Assembly: GCA_951812305.1 (NCBI GenBank)
Contig: CATOSB010000002.1
Coordinates: forward strand, 372,001 to 436,000
DNA from: an uncultured Paracoccaceae bacterium
Lineage (GTDB): Bacteria; Pseudomonadota; Alphaproteobacteria; Rhodobacterales; Rhodobacteraceae
Length of the DNA: 64,000 nt
Reading direction: 5' to 3'
Under the pieces are notes generated by a model. The model ran no database searches and was not told where the DNA came from. It was given only the letters and a program-made list of their open reading frames with translations. A program made the position numbers and the translations under genes. Shown in pieces: positions 20,733 through 31,341 of this stretch; the stretch's first letter is position 1, and every line of letters begins with the position of its first letter.

Positions 20733-23054
20733 GTGCCGTCGTTTTCGTCAACTCTCGAGCAAGCCATTCATACAGCCCTGGCGCTGGCCAACGCCCGTCA
20801 GCACGAGCTGGCGACGCTGGAACATCTGTTACTGGCGCTGGTCGATGAACCCGACGCGGCCAAGGTGATGCAGGCCTGTGGCGTTGAACTGGCGTCGCTT
20901 CGCCGGACGCTGGAGAACTTTATCGATGACGATCTGACCTCGCTTGTGACGGATGTCGACGGAAACGAGGCTGTGCCGACCGCCGCCTTCCAGCGCGTCA
21001 TTCAACGTGCCGCGATTCACGTACAGTCTTCGGGCCGGACCGAAGTGACCGGCGCCAATGTGCTTGTCGCGATTTTCGCTGAACGGGAATCCAACGCGAC
21101 TTATTTCCTGCAGGAACAGGAAATGACACGCTATGACGCGGTGAATTTCATCACACATGGTGTGGCAAAGGATCCGAGTTTTGGCGAAACCCGCCCGGTG
21201 ACCGGTGCCAGCGATATTGAAGAAGAACCACAGCCTATTGATGAGGATGAGAAATCCGAAAGCGCACTCGACAAATACTGCGTTGATCTGAACACCAAAT
21301 CGAAAAAGGGCGATGTCGACCCACTGGTCGGCCGCGATCACGAGGTTGAACGCTGCATCCAAGTGCTGTGCCGCCGTCGCAAGAACAACCCGCTTTTGGT
21401 TGGTGATCCCGGCGTGGGTAAAACCGCCATCGCGGAAGGTCTGGCGCGCAAAATCGTCAACGGCGAAACGCCTGATGTGTTGAAGGATTCGACGATCTTT
21501 TCGCTCGACATGGGCGCGTTGCTTGCAGGCACCCGTTATCGTGGTGATTTCGAGGAACGCCTGAAGGCGGTCGTTACCGAATTGGAAGAACACCCTGACG
21601 CGATCCTGTTTATTGATGAAATCCACACCGTCATTGGTGCAGGCGCAACGTCTGGCGGCGCAATGGATGCCTCCAACCTGTTGAAACCCGCCCTGCAGGG
21701 CGGCAAGCTGCGCTGCATGGGGTCGACGACCTATAAGGAATTCCGTCAGCATTTCGAAAAAGACCGCGCGCTTTCCCGTAGGTTCCAGAAAATCGATGTG
21801 AATGAGCCGAATGTTGACGATTCCATCAAGATCCTGAAAGGGCTGAAGCCATATTTCGAGGATCACCATGCGATCAAGTACACATCGGACGCGATTAAAA
21901 CGGCGGTGGAACTGTCCGCACGTTACATCCACGACCGCAAACTTCCCGACAAAGCCATCGACGTGATTGACGAGGCTGGCGCGGCACAGCATCTGGTCGC
22001 GGAATCCAAACGGCGCAAAACTATCGGTACCAAAGAGATCGAGGCTGTGGTCGCCAAGATTGCGCGCATTCCACCCAAGAACGTCTCCAAGGACGATGCC
22101 GAGGTGCTGAAAGACCTCGAAGTCACGCTGAAACGCGTGGTGTTCGGACAGGATCCGGCCATCGAGGCGCTGTCATCCGCCATCAAACTGGCCCGCGCGG
22201 GCTTGCGCGAACCGGAAAAACCGATTGGCAATTACTTGTTCGCCGGCCCCACGGGCGTCGGCAAAACGGAAGTCGCAAGGCAACTAGCGGATTCGCTGGG
22301 CGTTGAACTTCTGCGCTTCGACATGTCTGAATACATGGAAAAACACGCGGTCAGCCGCCTTATCGGCGCACCTCCGGGATATGTCGGGTTCGATCAGGGC
22401 GGTATGCTGACCGATGGCATCGACCAACACCCGCATTGTGTGTTGCTGCTTGATGAAATCGAAAAGGCGCACCCGGATGTCTATAACATCCTGTTGCAGG
22501 TGATGGATCACGGCAAACTGACCGACCATAACGGGCGGCAGGTCGATTTCCGCAATGTCATTGTGATCATGACCACCAATGCCGGGGCCACTGAACAGGC
22601 GAAAGAGGCGATTGGCTTTGGTCGCGACAGGCGCGAGGGCGAAGACCTCGCCGCGTTGGAAAAAATGTTCACGCCCGAATTCCGCAACAGGCTGGATGCG
22701 GTGATTTCATTCGCGCCGTTGGGCAAGGAAACCATTCTGCAGGTCGTCGAGAAATTCGTCGTGCAGCTTGAGGCACAACTGATGGACCGCAATGTGACCA
22801 TCGAACTTACGCGCCCGGCGGCTGAATGGATTGCCAATAAGGGGTATGACGACAAGATGGGCGCCCGCCCGCTTGGCCGCGTAATTCAGGAACATATCAA
22901 GAAGCCGCTGGCGGAAGAGCTGTTGTTCGGGAAACTGGCGAAAGGTGGTAACATCAAGGTTGGTGTCAAGGACGGCAAACTGGACTTGCGCATCGAAGAG
23001 GCACAGGCGCCCCGCCTGCAAACCAAGAAACCGCCGCTTCTGACCGCCGATTAG
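20733..23054 (+). CDS. clpA: ATP-dependent Clp protease ATP-binding subunit ClpA
   Basis: AAA+ unfoldase that feeds substrates to ClpP; 773 residues. It has an N-terminal Clp-N double repeat (residues 1-150, [20 protein letters not shown]), then D1 with Walker A GDPGVGKT (224-231) and D2 with GPTGVGKT (505-512). The ClpB-type coiled-coil middle domain is absent, which separates it from ClpB. The start is a GTG at 20733 behind a good AGGAG (20721-20725); no ATG fits the family N-terminus. The adaptor gene clpS, often directly upstream of clpA, is not here. A heat-shock-type promoter lies upstream. Confidence 0.96.
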   Translation: MPSFSSTLEQAIHTALALANARQHELATLEHLLLALVDEPDAAKVMQACGVELASLRRTLENFIDDDLTSLVTDVDGNEAVPTAAFQRVIQRAAIHVQSSGRTEVTGANVLVAIFAERESNATYFLQEQEMTRYDAVNFITHGVAKDPSFGETRPVTGASDIEEEPQPIDEDEKSESALDKYCVDLNTKSKKGDVDPLVGRDHEVERCIQVLCRRRKNNPLLVGDPGVGKTAIAEGLARKIVNGETPDVLKDSTIFSLDMGALLAGTRYRGDFEERLKAVVTELEEHPDAILFIDEIHTVIGAGATSGGAMDASNLLKPALQGGKLRCMGSTTYKEFRQHFEKDRALSRRFQKIDVNEPNVDDSIKILKGLKPYFEDHHAIKYTSDAIKTAVELSARYIHDRKLPDKAIDVIDEAGAAQHLVAESKRRKTIGTKEIEAVVAKIARIPPKNVSKDDAEVLKDLEVTLKRVVFGQDPAIEALSSAIKLARAGLREPEKPIGNYLFAGPTGVGKTEVARQLADSLGVELLRFDMSEYMEKHAVSRLIGAPPGYVGFDQGGMLTDGIDQHPHCVLLLDEIEKAHPDVYNILLQVMDHGKLTDHNGRQVDFRNVIVIMTTNAGATEQAKEAIGFGRDRREGEDLAALEKMFTPEFRNRLDAVISFAPLGKETILQVVEKFVVQLEAQLMDRNVTIELTRPAAEWIANKGYDDKMGARPLGRVIQEHIKKPLAEELLFGKLAKGGNIKVGVKDGKLDLRIEEAQAPRLQTKKPPLLTAD

Positions 23055-23057
23055 GGC

Positions 23058-23275
23058 ATTCGGGCTATTGCCAGGTTTGGTTACCCAACCTCGCTGGCGG
23101 CTATCGCATACCCGTGGGTGGCGATGCAACGTCCTGGGGCGGCACTTTATCCCGCCAGCCACATCCCAACTCTCCGGCCCGTACAATCTCACCAAATCGC
23201 CAGCCCGCCGAAACGGGCAGGCGATGGCAGGGGACACCTGCGATGCTGTTAACCCGGCTTGAGTTTTATTTTAGA
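23058..23275. repeat. Dispersed intergenic repeat, copy B
   Basis: This copy lies in reverse orientation relative to copy A and fills the gap between clpA and the M23 peptidase gene. Shared blocks read on the minus strand are GCCGGGTTAACAGC, ATCGCCTGCCCGT, GGCGGGCTGGCGAT, GGGATAAAG and ACGTTGCATCGCC. The inner half is conserved; the outer ends are diverged and no clear terminal inverted repeat remains. Edges are approximate. Confidence 0.65.
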
Positions 23276-23283
23276 GGTCGTTC

Positions 23284-24300
23284 ATGACCGTAATCCTGCC
23301 TTTCCACCAACTGTCGAGCTGCACCAGAGCACTGGCTTTGACCATTTTCACCGCTCTGCTTGCCGGACAAACCCAACCAGCCACAGCCGAGGATTTCCGC
23401 CTGACATTCCCGGTGAAATGCACTTTGGGCGAGGATTGCTTCATCCAGAAATACGTCGACCGTGACGAAACTGAAGGCTATGCCGATTTCGGCTGTGGTC
23501 ATTTGACCAGCGACGGCCATCGCGGTACCGATATTGCCTTGCACTCCTTGAACTCCATCGCGGCGGATGTCTCCGTTATGGCCGCCGCCAGTGGCACCGT
23601 GAAAGCAACACGCGACGGGATGCCCGACATCTCTGCCCGTGACCCGGACGCACCCGATGTCACCAACCGCAATTGCGGCAATGCTGTGATTATAACCCAC
23701 GCGGACGGCTGGGAGACTTGGTATTGTCACCTCAAACGTGGCAGTATACGCGTCAGCACCGGCGATCAGCTTGCCGCCGGGGACCCGGTCGGCGCAGTTG
23801 GTCTGAGCGGTCTGACCGAGTTCCCCCATTTGCATATGACCGTGCGCAGAAACGGCGCAGTTGTTGACCCATTTCAACCCGGCGACTCCTCGACTTGCGG
23901 GACTACCGAAGGCGCGCTTTGGTCAACTGACATACCCTATACTGGCGGCGGTTTAATCGCGGCCGGATTTTCCAATGCCATCCCAGAGTATTCTGCGATC
24001 AAGGCCGGATCGGCGCATCTCGATGAACTCAAACCCAACGCCGGCGCCCTTGTTCTGTGGGGATACGTGTATGGCGGACGCACCGGCGACGTTCTGCAAA
24101 TGGCGATTGATGGACCGCGCGGTACGTTTCTTGAACAGGATGTCACACTTGAGAAAAACCAGGCTCAACTATTCCGCGCGATTGGTCGCCGCAACAGAGG
24201 AAACAGTTGGGAGCCGGGAATCTATCGTGGCTACATTCAACATATCCGCGATGATCGGGTGATCGATCAGATCGAAACCGATGTAATTGTTGAACGCTAA
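23284..24300 (+). CDS. Secreted M23-family (LytM) metallopeptidase
   Basis: A 338-residue exported protein. The first 35 residues form a signal peptide ending in QPATA-ED. The M23 fold has the zinc ligands in HRGTDIAL (His and Asp) and the HLHMTV motif, with the intervening GNAVIITHADGWETWYCHL strand, so an active endopeptidase acting on peptidoglycan cross-links is likely. The last 110 residues form an additional domain with no motif I recognise. The start follows repeat copy B, so its promoter must lie within or next to the repeat. Confidence 0.85.
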   Translation: MTVILPFHQLSSCTRALALTIFTALLAGQTQPATAEDFRLTFPVKCTLGEDCFIQKYVDRDETEGYADFGCGHLTSDGHRGTDIALHSLNSIAADVSVMAAASGTVKATRDGMPDISARDPDAPDVTNRNCGNAVIITHADGWETWYCHLKRGSIRVSTGDQLAAGDPVGAVGLSGLTEFPHLHMTVRRNGAVVDPFQPGDSSTCGTTEGALWSTDIPYTGGGLIAAGFSNAIPEYSAIKAGSAHLDELKPNAGALVLWGYVYGGRTGDVLQMAIDGPRGTFLEQDVTLEKNQAQLFRAIGRRNRGNSWEPGIYRGYIQHIRDDRVIDQIETDVIVER

Positions 24301-24461
24301 AACAGGCGCAAACCCAGTCAGCAAGGCGGCAATCGCGTGGCCGTGCTCCGGTTAACGAATGCCCGTTTCAGACCAAAAAGTCTCAAAGCCAACCCATCAA
24401 CATCGCGGCTCTGCGGCCAAATACCGCTTTTCGCTTCTGAGGTTATCCCTAAATTCGCACC

Positions 24462-24956
24462 ATGCCTTATCGCTGGACAGAAACATCGGATGAACAGCGC
24501 CTTGATCTCTGGCCGCACCGCTCGCTCACGCCGCAGGGTTTTGCGATCTTCATTGGTATCACGGCCGCTTTCTTTCTGATCCCGCTTCTCGCGTTGGTCG
24601 GAACTGTTCTGCTTTGGGGGCTCTTGCCTTTTCTTGCCGGTACCCTGGCGCTGATCTGGTATTTTCTCCGCCGCAACGGCGCCGATCTTCAATTGAGCGA
24701 ACAATTGGTCTTGCGCCATAACGAGATACACGTAACGCGCACCAACCCGCGCCAACCAAAGCAGATATGGCAATCCAACCCCTATTGGGTGCGTGTGATA
24801 TTGGATGAAGATAACGGACCAGTGCCCGATTACCTGACCCTGAAGGGCAGCGACCGCGAGGTCGAACTCGGCGCCTTTCTGTCACCCGAGGAACGCGTGC
24901 GGCTTTATCACGACCTGCGCGCCCGGCTGAACCGCATGGATCGAAACGCCCATTGA
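24462..24956 (+). CDS. DUF2244 family membrane protein
   Basis: A 164-residue protein of the DUF2244 (integral membrane) family. Two adjacent hydrophobic segments (about residues 27-47 and 50-67, separated only by a few residues) form a hairpin in the membrane. The following cytosolic domain contains the family blocks WQSNPYWVRV and LGAFLSPEERVRLYHDLR. The role is unknown; family members often sit near respiratory or cell-envelope genes. It is followed 33 bp later by a glycosyltransferase gene on the same strand. Confidence 0.82.
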   Translation: MPYRWTETSDEQRLDLWPHRSLTPQGFAIFIGITAAFFLIPLLALVGTVLLWGLLPFLAGTLALIWYFLRRNGADLQLSEQLVLRHNEIHVTRTNPRQPKQIWQSNPYWVRVILDEDNGPVPDYLTLKGSDREVELGAFLSPEERVRLYHDLRARLNRMDRNAH

Positions 24957-24989
24957 CAGGCAACCCCGTTTGCGGGACCGAGTGCGCCC

Positions 24990-25934
24990 ATGTTGCTTTG
25001 GCTGATCCCGGTCGCGCTTGCCATTTGGCTGGCGCTCTATCTGCATCACCTTTTTGAGGGTGAATGGCTGCCCCACGACCTGTGGCGCGAGTGGCGCCTG
25101 TCGCGGACATCTCTCGCAAATCTTGATGCAGCTTGGGCAAATGCCCCGGCCCGCTCCGATGTCACCGTCACACTGACCACGACCCCCAGTCGCATAACCC
25201 TTTTGCACTACACACTAAAAAGCTTGCTCGATCAGTCGCGCCCACCGGCGCGGATCATCCTGAACGTTCCGGATTTCAGCATACGTGAACAGATTGCCTA
25301 TGCCATTCCAGAAGAACTGGCGGCGTTGCAATCGCTCGAGATCCATCGCTGTGACGATCTTGGCCCCGGCACGAAACTTATTCCGACGCTGCAACGCGCC
25401 GCACCGGATACGCCGCTTTTGGTCGTTGATGATGACCGCATATATCCCCGCTGGCTTATCCAGCGTTACGAGGCCGCAGCGCGCGAACTGCCCGATGCGG
25501 CCCTGACAATGGGTGGCTGGGTGGTACCGGAAAGTCTGGAGGACGAATTCACCACGATCCGCACCAGTTTTTTCATGCAGCCACCCGCCCCGGTCCGCGC
25601 GCCGAGACTGCGCAATCCGCGCGAGATTGACGTGATGCTGGGCGTGTTTTCCTATCTGGTGAGGCCGCGGTTCTTTGATGCCGCCGAGATGGCCGATTTC
25701 TCAAGCGCACCGGAAGAATTGCGTTATGTCGACGATGTGCGCGCATCCGCGCTTTGCGGCGCCCGCAAATACGTGATCCCCGCACGAAGCCTCAGCTTCG
25801 TGCCTTGGCGTCTAAGACGCGCGTTTCAGTCAACCCGCCTTGGCCTTTTCAACCGGGGTGCCGGCACACGGCACAACACCATAGCAGTTCGCCACTTCGC
25901 CAATCGCTGGCGCGTCGGTGGACCGTCCAAATAG
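24990..25934 (+). CDS. Glycosyltransferase-like protein, membrane-anchored
   Basis: A 314-residue protein with one N-terminal membrane segment (residues 2-20) and a cytosolic GT-A-like domain. TVTLTTTPSRI starts the nucleotide-sugar fold, and LLVVDDDRIYP is the metal-binding DXD-type motif. The sugar and acceptor are unknown. The spacing to the DUF2244 gene (33 bp) suggests a two-gene operon. No close match to a named pathway is recognised. Confidence 0.68.
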   Translation: MLLWLIPVALAIWLALYLHHLFEGEWLPHDLWREWRLSRTSLANLDAAWANAPARSDVTVTLTTTPSRITLLHYTLKSLLDQSRPPARIILNVPDFSIREQIAYAIPEELAALQSLEIHRCDDLGPGTKLIPTLQRAAPDTPLLVVDDDRIYPRWLIQRYEAAARELPDAALTMGGWVVPESLEDEFTTIRTSFFMQPPAPVRAPRLRNPREIDVMLGVFSYLVRPRFFDAAEMADFSSAPEELRYVDDVRASALCGARKYVIPARSLSFVPWRLRRAFQSTRLGLFNRGAGTRHNTIAVRHFANRWRVGGPSK

Positions 25935-25976
25935 GGCCGCCAACGCGGTTAACTTCTGCTCCGCTTTTGGGCGCGG

Positions 25977-26285
25977 CTAGGGGCGATCCCTCAGGTTTGG
26001 ATTGCCGGGCACCGGGTTGTTATTTGTCCCTGGTTGGTTGGGATCACGTCCCGGCGGTCGGCAATCGGGGTCAAATTGCTGCAATCGCAGATCGCAGTTA
26101 TCATCCGGGATCGGACACTGATACTGCTGTGGCGCGCCAGCGATATAGATCCCTTCTTCGCAACCACCTTCCCCAAGTTTGTTGAACGTCATTTGACCGT
26201 AAATCTGTCCCACAGGTTCTGGTTGTGAACAGGCCGCCAAATAGGCAGGAAGTAACGCCACGCTGAAAAGTCTTGATAACTTCAT
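25977..26285 (-). CDS. Small lipoprotein of unknown function
   Basis: A 102-residue predicted lipoprotein. The signal peptide MKLSRLFSVALLPAYLAAC ends in the lipobox LAAC. The mature part contains further cysteines (GGCEEG, QYQCPIP, DNCDLR, PDCRP) that could form disulfides, and a proline/asparagine-rich low-complexity tail. It is transcribed alone, convergent with the glycosyltransferase gene and divergent from pepN. The ATG at 26285 places the lipobox correctly; an upstream in-frame start at 26393 does not. Confidence 0.65.
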   Translation of the reverse strand: MKLSRLFSVALLPAYLAACSQPEPVGQIYGQMTFNKLGEGGCEEGIYIAGAPQQYQCPIPDDNCDLRLQQFDPDCRPPGRDPNQPGTNNNPVPGNPNLRDRP

Positions 26286-26472
26286 GTCCCGCTCCATCGT
26301 CTGGTGCAGGAAATCTGAATTTTTTGAAGGCGCCTGCACATTCCGCCATACCGGGATCATAGCAGGGTTGTTGGCTCTGGCCAAATCCGCCAAAGGCAGC
26401 CATGCACCCGGTGACCGTTGAAGCCGCCTGCAGACATGCTAACGTCACGCCGAACCGAGCAGGACAAGACCA

Positions 26473-29097
26473 ATGAACAACGCCGCGCCGCAACCAATCC
26501 ACCTGTCCGATTACCAGCCCTTTGCGTATCTGATCGACAAGGTCGACCTGCATTTCACACTCCATCCCACGGCCACGCGCGTTACCAGCAAAATTGCCTT
26601 TCGCCGCAACCTTGAAGGTTCCGGCGGACCATTGGCGCTGGACGGTGAAAACCTAAAGCTGATCAGCGCCAGGATAAACGGCACTGCCGTGATGTCGCAG
26701 GTTTCTGAAACCGGGCTTATCGTCGATGTCGATCTTCCCGATACGTTCATTTGGGAATCCGAAGTTGAAATCGACCCACAGGCCAATACCGCGCTCGAGG
26801 GGCTGTACATGTCAAACGGCATGTATTGCACGCAATGTGAGGCGGAAGGCTTTCGCAAGATCACCTATTATCCGGACCGCCCCGATGTGATGGCGCCGTT
26901 TGACGTGACGATTGAGGGCGACAGCGCGGTCAAACTCTCCAACGGCAACCCAACCGGCCCCGGCAACTGGTCTGACCCGTGGCCCAAACCCGCTTATCTT
27001 TTCGCACTGGTCGCGGGCGATCTGGTCAGCCACGACGACAGCTTCACCACCAAGTCCGGCCGCAACGTCGATCTGAAAATCTGGGTCCGTGCGGGGGACC
27101 AGGGCAAATGCGCCTACGCCATGGACGCGCTCAAGCGCTCGATGAAATGGGACGAAGATGTTTACGGGCGCGAATACGATCTCGACATCTTCCAGATCGT
27201 TGCCGTCGACGATTTCAACATGGGCGCGATGGAAAACAAGGGGTTGAACATCTTCAACTCCAAATACGTGCTTGCCAGCCCGGAAACCGCCACCGACCGC
27301 GATTATGAACTGATCGAAGGCATCATCGCGCATGAATATTTCCACAACTGGACCGGCAACCGGATCACCTGCCGCGACTGGTTTCAGCTGTGCCTGAAAG
27401 AAGGACTCACCGTCTTCCGCGACCAGCAGTTTTCCGGCGACATGCGCAGCCATGCGGTTAAACGCATCGACGACGTTCTGGGCCTGCGCGGGCGGCAGTT
27501 TCGCGAGGATAACGGGCCGCTGGCGCACCCGGTTCGACCCGAAAGCTATGTCGAGATCAACAACTTCTACACCGCGACAGTCTATGAAAAGGGTGCCGAG
27601 GTGATTGGGATGCTGAAAACGTTGGTGGGTGATGAAGGGTATGCAAACGCTCTAAACCTCTATTTCGAGCGCCACGACGGCGATGCCGCAACCATTGAGG
27701 ACTGGCTGAAAGTTTTCGAAGACGCCACGGGACGCGACCTGAAACGCTTCAAACGCTGGTATCAGGAGGCAGGAACACCACGTCTTTCGGCCAAAGAAAG
27801 CTTCAATGACGGGCGCTACAAGCTTACTTTCAAACAACAAACGCCCCCGACGCCCGGGCAGCCGCAAAAGAAACCGCGTGTGATCCCCATCGCTGTTGGC
27901 CTTCTGAACCCCAATGGCGACGAAATCCTGCCCACAACCGTGCTGGAAATGGACAAGAACCAGCAAAGCTTTACCTTTCGCGCCATGGCGGATGGCTGGC
28001 AACTCGACACCGGCGCGCCTCTCCCACCTCCCTCTGGGAGCGGGGTCGGAGGTGAGGCTCTGGGCGGCCAGAGCAAACCCATTCCCTCGATCCTGCGCGG
28101 GTTTTCCGCCCCTGTGATCCTTGAACGCGAGACCAGCGACGAAGAACGCGCCTTCCTGCTCGCCCATGACACTGACCCGTTCAACAAATGGGAGGCCGGT
28201 CGTGCGCTTGCCAAGGACGTGCTGGTGAACATGGTCCGCGATCATGCGGACCCTGCGCCCATATTCACTGATGCGCTGCGGAGGGTGGCAAATGACGAGG
28301 CGCTCGACCCAGCCTTTCGCGCGCTGGCCTTACGCTTGCCGTCAGAGGACGACGTCGCGCAAACCCTGCACGATTCTGGCCACACTCCTGACCCCGCCGC
28401 GATCCACAACGCGCGAGAGCGCTTGAGGCGCGCGATTGCTGAAACTTTGGCCCCTGACCTGCCAGCCCTTTATGACACGATGGCCGTCCCCGGCCCCTAT
28501 ACTCCTGACGCCAAGGCGGCAGGAAAGCGCAGCCTGCGCGGCGCGGCGCTATCACTGTTGTCACTTCTTGACGGCGGCGCAGCGGCGGCAAAGCAATACA
28601 GTCTGGCTGACAACATGACCGAGAAGGTTGGCGCGTTATCAACCCTTCTCGACATCGGTTCCGGCGTGCCGGAAACTGCCGCCTTCTACGCCGAATGGAG
28701 CCATGATCGGCTGGTCATGGACAAATGGTTCGCATTGCAGGTCGTCCATGCTGCCCCCGAAATTGCCGCCGATATCGCGAACGGGTTGGCCGCCCATGTG
28801 GATTTCGACTGGAAGAACCCCAACCGATTTCGTTCCGTCATCGGTGGGCTGACCATGAACACCGCCGGGTTTCACCACGCCTCTGGTGCAGGCTATCGCC
28901 TGCTCGCCGACTGGCTCATTCGCCTCGATCCCCTGAACCCGCAGACCACGGCGCGTATGACGACGGCCTTCGAGACCTGGCGCCGGTATGACGCCGACCG
29001 ACAGGGTTTGATCCGCGCGGAACTGGAGCGCATCGCCGCAACGCCGAACCTCAGCCGCGACACGACAGAAATGGTAGGACGGATATTGGGGGACTAG
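26473..29097 (+). CDS. pepN: Aminopeptidase N (M1 family)
   Basis: Zinc aminopeptidase of 874 residues that removes N-terminal residues from peptides. GAMENKGLNIFN (from 251) is the substrate-binding loop, and HEYFHNW (His287, Glu288, His291) is the zinc site, with the third ligand in KEGLTVFRD. No signal peptide is present, so it is cytosolic. Residues about 516-534 (LPPPSGSGVGGEALGGQSK) look like an in-frame insertion of a palindromic repeat in the linker before PSILRGFSAPV; they are low in complexity and have no counterpart expected in the family. The remainder is normal. Confidence 0.95.
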   Translation: MNNAAPQPIHLSDYQPFAYLIDKVDLHFTLHPTATRVTSKIAFRRNLEGSGGPLALDGENLKLISARINGTAVMSQVSETGLIVDVDLPDTFIWESEVEIDPQANTALEGLYMSNGMYCTQCEAEGFRKITYYPDRPDVMAPFDVTIEGDSAVKLSNGNPTGPGNWSDPWPKPAYLFALVAGDLVSHDDSFTTKSGRNVDLKIWVRAGDQGKCAYAMDALKRSMKWDEDVYGREYDLDIFQIVAVDDFNMGAMENKGLNIFNSKYVLASPETATDRDYELIEGIIAHEYFHNWTGNRITCRDWFQLCLKEGLTVFRDQQFSGDMRSHAVKRIDDVLGLRGRQFREDNGPLAHPVRPESYVEINNFYTATVYEKGAEVIGMLKTLVGDEGYANALNLYFERHDGDAATIEDWLKVFEDATGRDLKRFKRWYQEAGTPRLSAKESFNDGRYKLTFKQQTPPTPGQPQKKPRVIPIAVGLLNPNGDEILPTTVLEMDKNQQSFTFRAMADGWQLDTGAPLPPPSGSGVGGEALGGQSKPIPSILRGFSAPVILERETSDEERAFLLAHDTDPFNKWEAGRALAKDVLVNMVRDHADPAPIFTDALRRVANDEALDPAFRALALRLPSEDDVAQTLHDSGHTPDPAAIHNARERLRRAIAETLAPDLPALYDTMAVPGPYTPDAKAAGKRSLRGAALSLLSLLDGGAAAAKQYSLADNMTEKVGALSTLLDIGSGVPETAAFYAEWSHDRLVMDKWFALQVVHAAPEIAADIANGLAAHVDFDWKNPNRFRSVIGGLTMNTAGFHHASGAGYRLLADWLIRLDPLNPQTTARMTTAFETWRRYDADRQGLIRAELERIAATPNLSRDTTEMVGRILGD
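28021..28075. repeat. In-frame palindromic repeat insert inside pepN
   Basis: CACCTCC (28025-28031) pairs with GGAGGTG (28047-28053), and inside it CTCCC/GGGAG can also pair. The composition is like the CCCTCTCCC-type intergenic repeats of many proteobacteria. The 55-bp stretch keeps the pepN frame open. Confidence 0.5.
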
Positions 29098-29160
29098 GGC
29101 GTAACCTCGGAATTTCCGCACGCGAAAACCCCAACTCACCCCAACGTGAGGTGCGCGTGA

Positions 29161-29739
29161 ATGAAGCGCTTGCTATCGAAAATCATGCGCATCCTTCTCT
29201 CAATATTCTTTCTCACCGTCGCAGCCGCCGCAACCGCACAGGACCGCGAAGGCAACAACACCCCCGGCGAATGGGTTGTCACGCATCATGCTGCCTTCGG
29301 GCTTTGGGATTCCATGTGCGATGAGCGGGTGACGGGAGATATAAAAGAAGAACGATGCTACATCCGCTATGTCGATGTATTTTCGCCCCGACCTAATTTC
29401 GCCGCGCAGTTCGTTTTCGTGACCCCGGAGCAAGACGGCTACAAGGTCGAATTCGGCGTCGAACGCGGCACGACATTCGTGACGGGCGGGTTTCAGATCA
29501 GAAACGGTAACGACGTTATCTGGCAAAATAACCGCAAACGCTGTTTGCTGAACGCGTGTTCATTTATTGGGACAGACGCAGATGAGTTGCTGGCCGCCAT
29601 GCAGGCCGGTGATGAATTCGCCTTCGCCTTCAATGACCGCCATGGCGCTGACCAGACGCTGTCCTGGGACTTAAGCGCATTCGCAGATATTTTGGCGGAC
29701 TTTCATACAGAAAGCCGTCGTCGTGGATTGCTGGGCTAG
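29161..29739 (+). CDS. Exported IalB-like (invasion-associated locus B family) protein
   Basis: A 192-residue exported protein. A signal peptide spans residues 1-26 with cleavage after TAQ. The mature part has the IalB pattern: WDSMCDER and ERCYIRYVD in the first half and RCLLNACSFIGTDADELLAAM with a cysteine pair in the second half, probably forming disulfides in the periplasm. The family was named in Bartonella but is widespread in free-living alphaproteobacteria, where its role is not established. It follows pepN by 63 bp. Confidence 0.6.
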   Translation: MKRLLSKIMRILLSIFFLTVAAAATAQDREGNNTPGEWVVTHHAAFGLWDSMCDERVTGDIKEERCYIRYVDVFSPRPNFAAQFVFVTPEQDGYKVEFGVERGTTFVTGGFQIRNGNDVIWQNNRKRCLLNACSFIGTDADELLAAMQAGDEFAFAFNDRHGADQTLSWDLSAFADILADFHTESRRRGLLG

Positions 29740-29832
29740 CTGCGCTAAAAGGCCCGCACGGTATGGACCAAAAATACCGGTGAACCGTACAGATTCAAGA
29801 CCCACGAACCACTGCGCTTTGACAGGTCGAAT

Positions 29833-31341
29833 TTATAGCCCCAGCTTCTGCGCCACCAACTGGTTCACGGCTTTGGGGTTGGCCTTGCCGCCCGTCGCTT
29901 TCATCACCTGACCCACGAACCAGCCAGCAAGCTTCGGGTTCACCTTGGCTTTTTCAACCTGTGCCGGGTTGGCAGCGATGATTTCGTCCAGCGCGGCCTC
30001 GATGGCGCCAGTATCGGTGACCTGTTTCATGCCTTCGGTATCGACAATCTCAATCGGGTCGCGACCCGACGTGTACGCGATCTCAAACACGTCCTTCGCG
30101 ATCTTCCCGGAAATCGTATCCGCATTGATCAGATCGATGATCTGACCCAATTGCGCCGCCGAAATCGGGCTTTCGGCGATATCGTGATCTTCTTTCTTGA
30201 GGCGCCCGAAAAGTTCGTTGATCACCCAGTTGGCGGCCAGCTTGGCATCGCGCCCCTCGGCTACAACCTCGAAGAAATCGGCGTTTTCCTTTTCGGCGGT
30301 CAGAACCGAGGCGTCGTAATCCGTCAGCCCCATTTCCATCAGCCGCGCCTTCTTGGCATCCGGCAGTTCGGGCAGAGAATTGGCGATATCATCGACCCAG
30401 GCCTGCTCAATCTCAAGCGGCAACAGGTCGGGACAAGGGAAATAGCGATAATCATGCGCCTCTTCCTTTGACCTCATAGACCGCGTTTCGCCCTTGTCAG
30501 GGTCGTAAAGACGGGTTTCCTGATCAACGCTGCCGCCGCCTTCGACAATCTGAATCTGGCGGCGCGCTTCATGTTCAATGGCCGCCTGAATAAACCGCAT
30601 CGAGTTCATGTTCTTGATCTCGCACCGCGTGCCCAGATGGTTGAAATCTTGCGTCTCCTGATAGCGTTCATATGCACCGGGCTCGCAAATCGAAACGTTA
30701 ACATCGGCACGCAAATTCCCGTTCTGCATGTTGCCGTCACACGTGCCGAGATAGCGCAAAATCTGGCGCAGTTTGACGATATAGGCGGCAGCCTCCTCGG
30801 GGCCGCGAATGTCGGGGCGGCTGACAATTTCCATCAGCGCGACACCGGTGCGATTGAGGTCGACAAAACTCATCGCCGGATCCATGTCGTGGATCGATTT
30901 TCCTGCGTCCTGCTCCATATGGATACGCTCAATCCGCACTCGTCGTGCGACGCCTGGTCCCATCTCGACCAGCACCTCACCCTCGCCCACGATCGGGTGG
31001 TAAAGCTGGCTGATCTGATACCCCTGCGGCAGGTCGGGGTAGAAATAGTTCTTGCGGTCGAACGCGCTGACAAGGTTGATTTCGGCCTTCAAACCAAGCC
31101 CCGTGCGCACCGCCTGTTCGACGCAGAATTCGTTGATGACCGGCAGCATCCCCGGCATAGCCGCGTCAACGAAAGCGACGTTGGAATTGGGCTCGGCTCC
31201 AAACTTGGTTGAAGCGCCGGAGAAGAGTTTTGCGTTTGACGCGACTTGCGCATGAACCTCCAACCCGATCACCAGCTCCCAATCAGATTTCGCGCCCTGA
31301 ATGACCTTGGGTTTCGGCGGCTCATAGGTGATGTCGAGCAT
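29833..31341 (-). CDS. gatB: Aspartyl/glutamyl-tRNA amidotransferase subunit B
   Basis: Kinase/transamidase subunit that converts Glu-tRNA(Gln) and Asp-tRNA(Asn) to the amides; 502 residues. The N-terminal [20 protein letters not shown], the conserved [18 protein letters not shown], and the C-terminal YqeY-like tail ([20 protein letters not shown]) are all present. The length is normal. gatA and gatC are not adjacent, as is usual in Rhodobacterales, and the unrelated amidase at 4193 is not thought to be its partner. Confidence 0.97.
   Translation of the reverse strand: MLDITYEPPKPKVIQGAKSDWELVIGLEVHAQVASNAKLFSGASTKFGAEPNSNVAFVDAAMPGMLPVINEFCVEQAVRTGLGLKAEINLVSAFDRKNYFYPDLPQGYQISQLYHPIVGEGEVLVEMGPGVARRVRIERIHMEQDAGKSIHDMDPAMSFVDLNRTGVALMEIVSRPDIRGPEEAAAYIVKLRQILRYLGTCDGNMQNGNLRADVNVSICEPGAYERYQETQDFNHLGTRCEIKNMNSMRFIQAAIEHEARRQIQIVEGGGSVDQETRLYDPDKGETRSMRSKEEAHDYRYFPCPDLLPLEIEQAWVDDIANSLPELPDAKKARLMEMGLTDYDASVLTAEKENADFFEVVAEGRDAKLAANWVINELFGRLKKEDHDIAESPISAAQLGQIIDLINADTISGKIAKDVFEIAYTSGRDPIEIVDTEGMKQVTDTGAIEAALDEIIAANPAQVEKAKVNPKLAGWFVGQVMKATGGKANPKAVNQLVAQKLGL

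Noticed and set aside
20829..21992. A 387-codon minus-strand frame within clpA
   Set aside because: It is antisense to conserved AAA+ motifs and has no start context or recognised domain.
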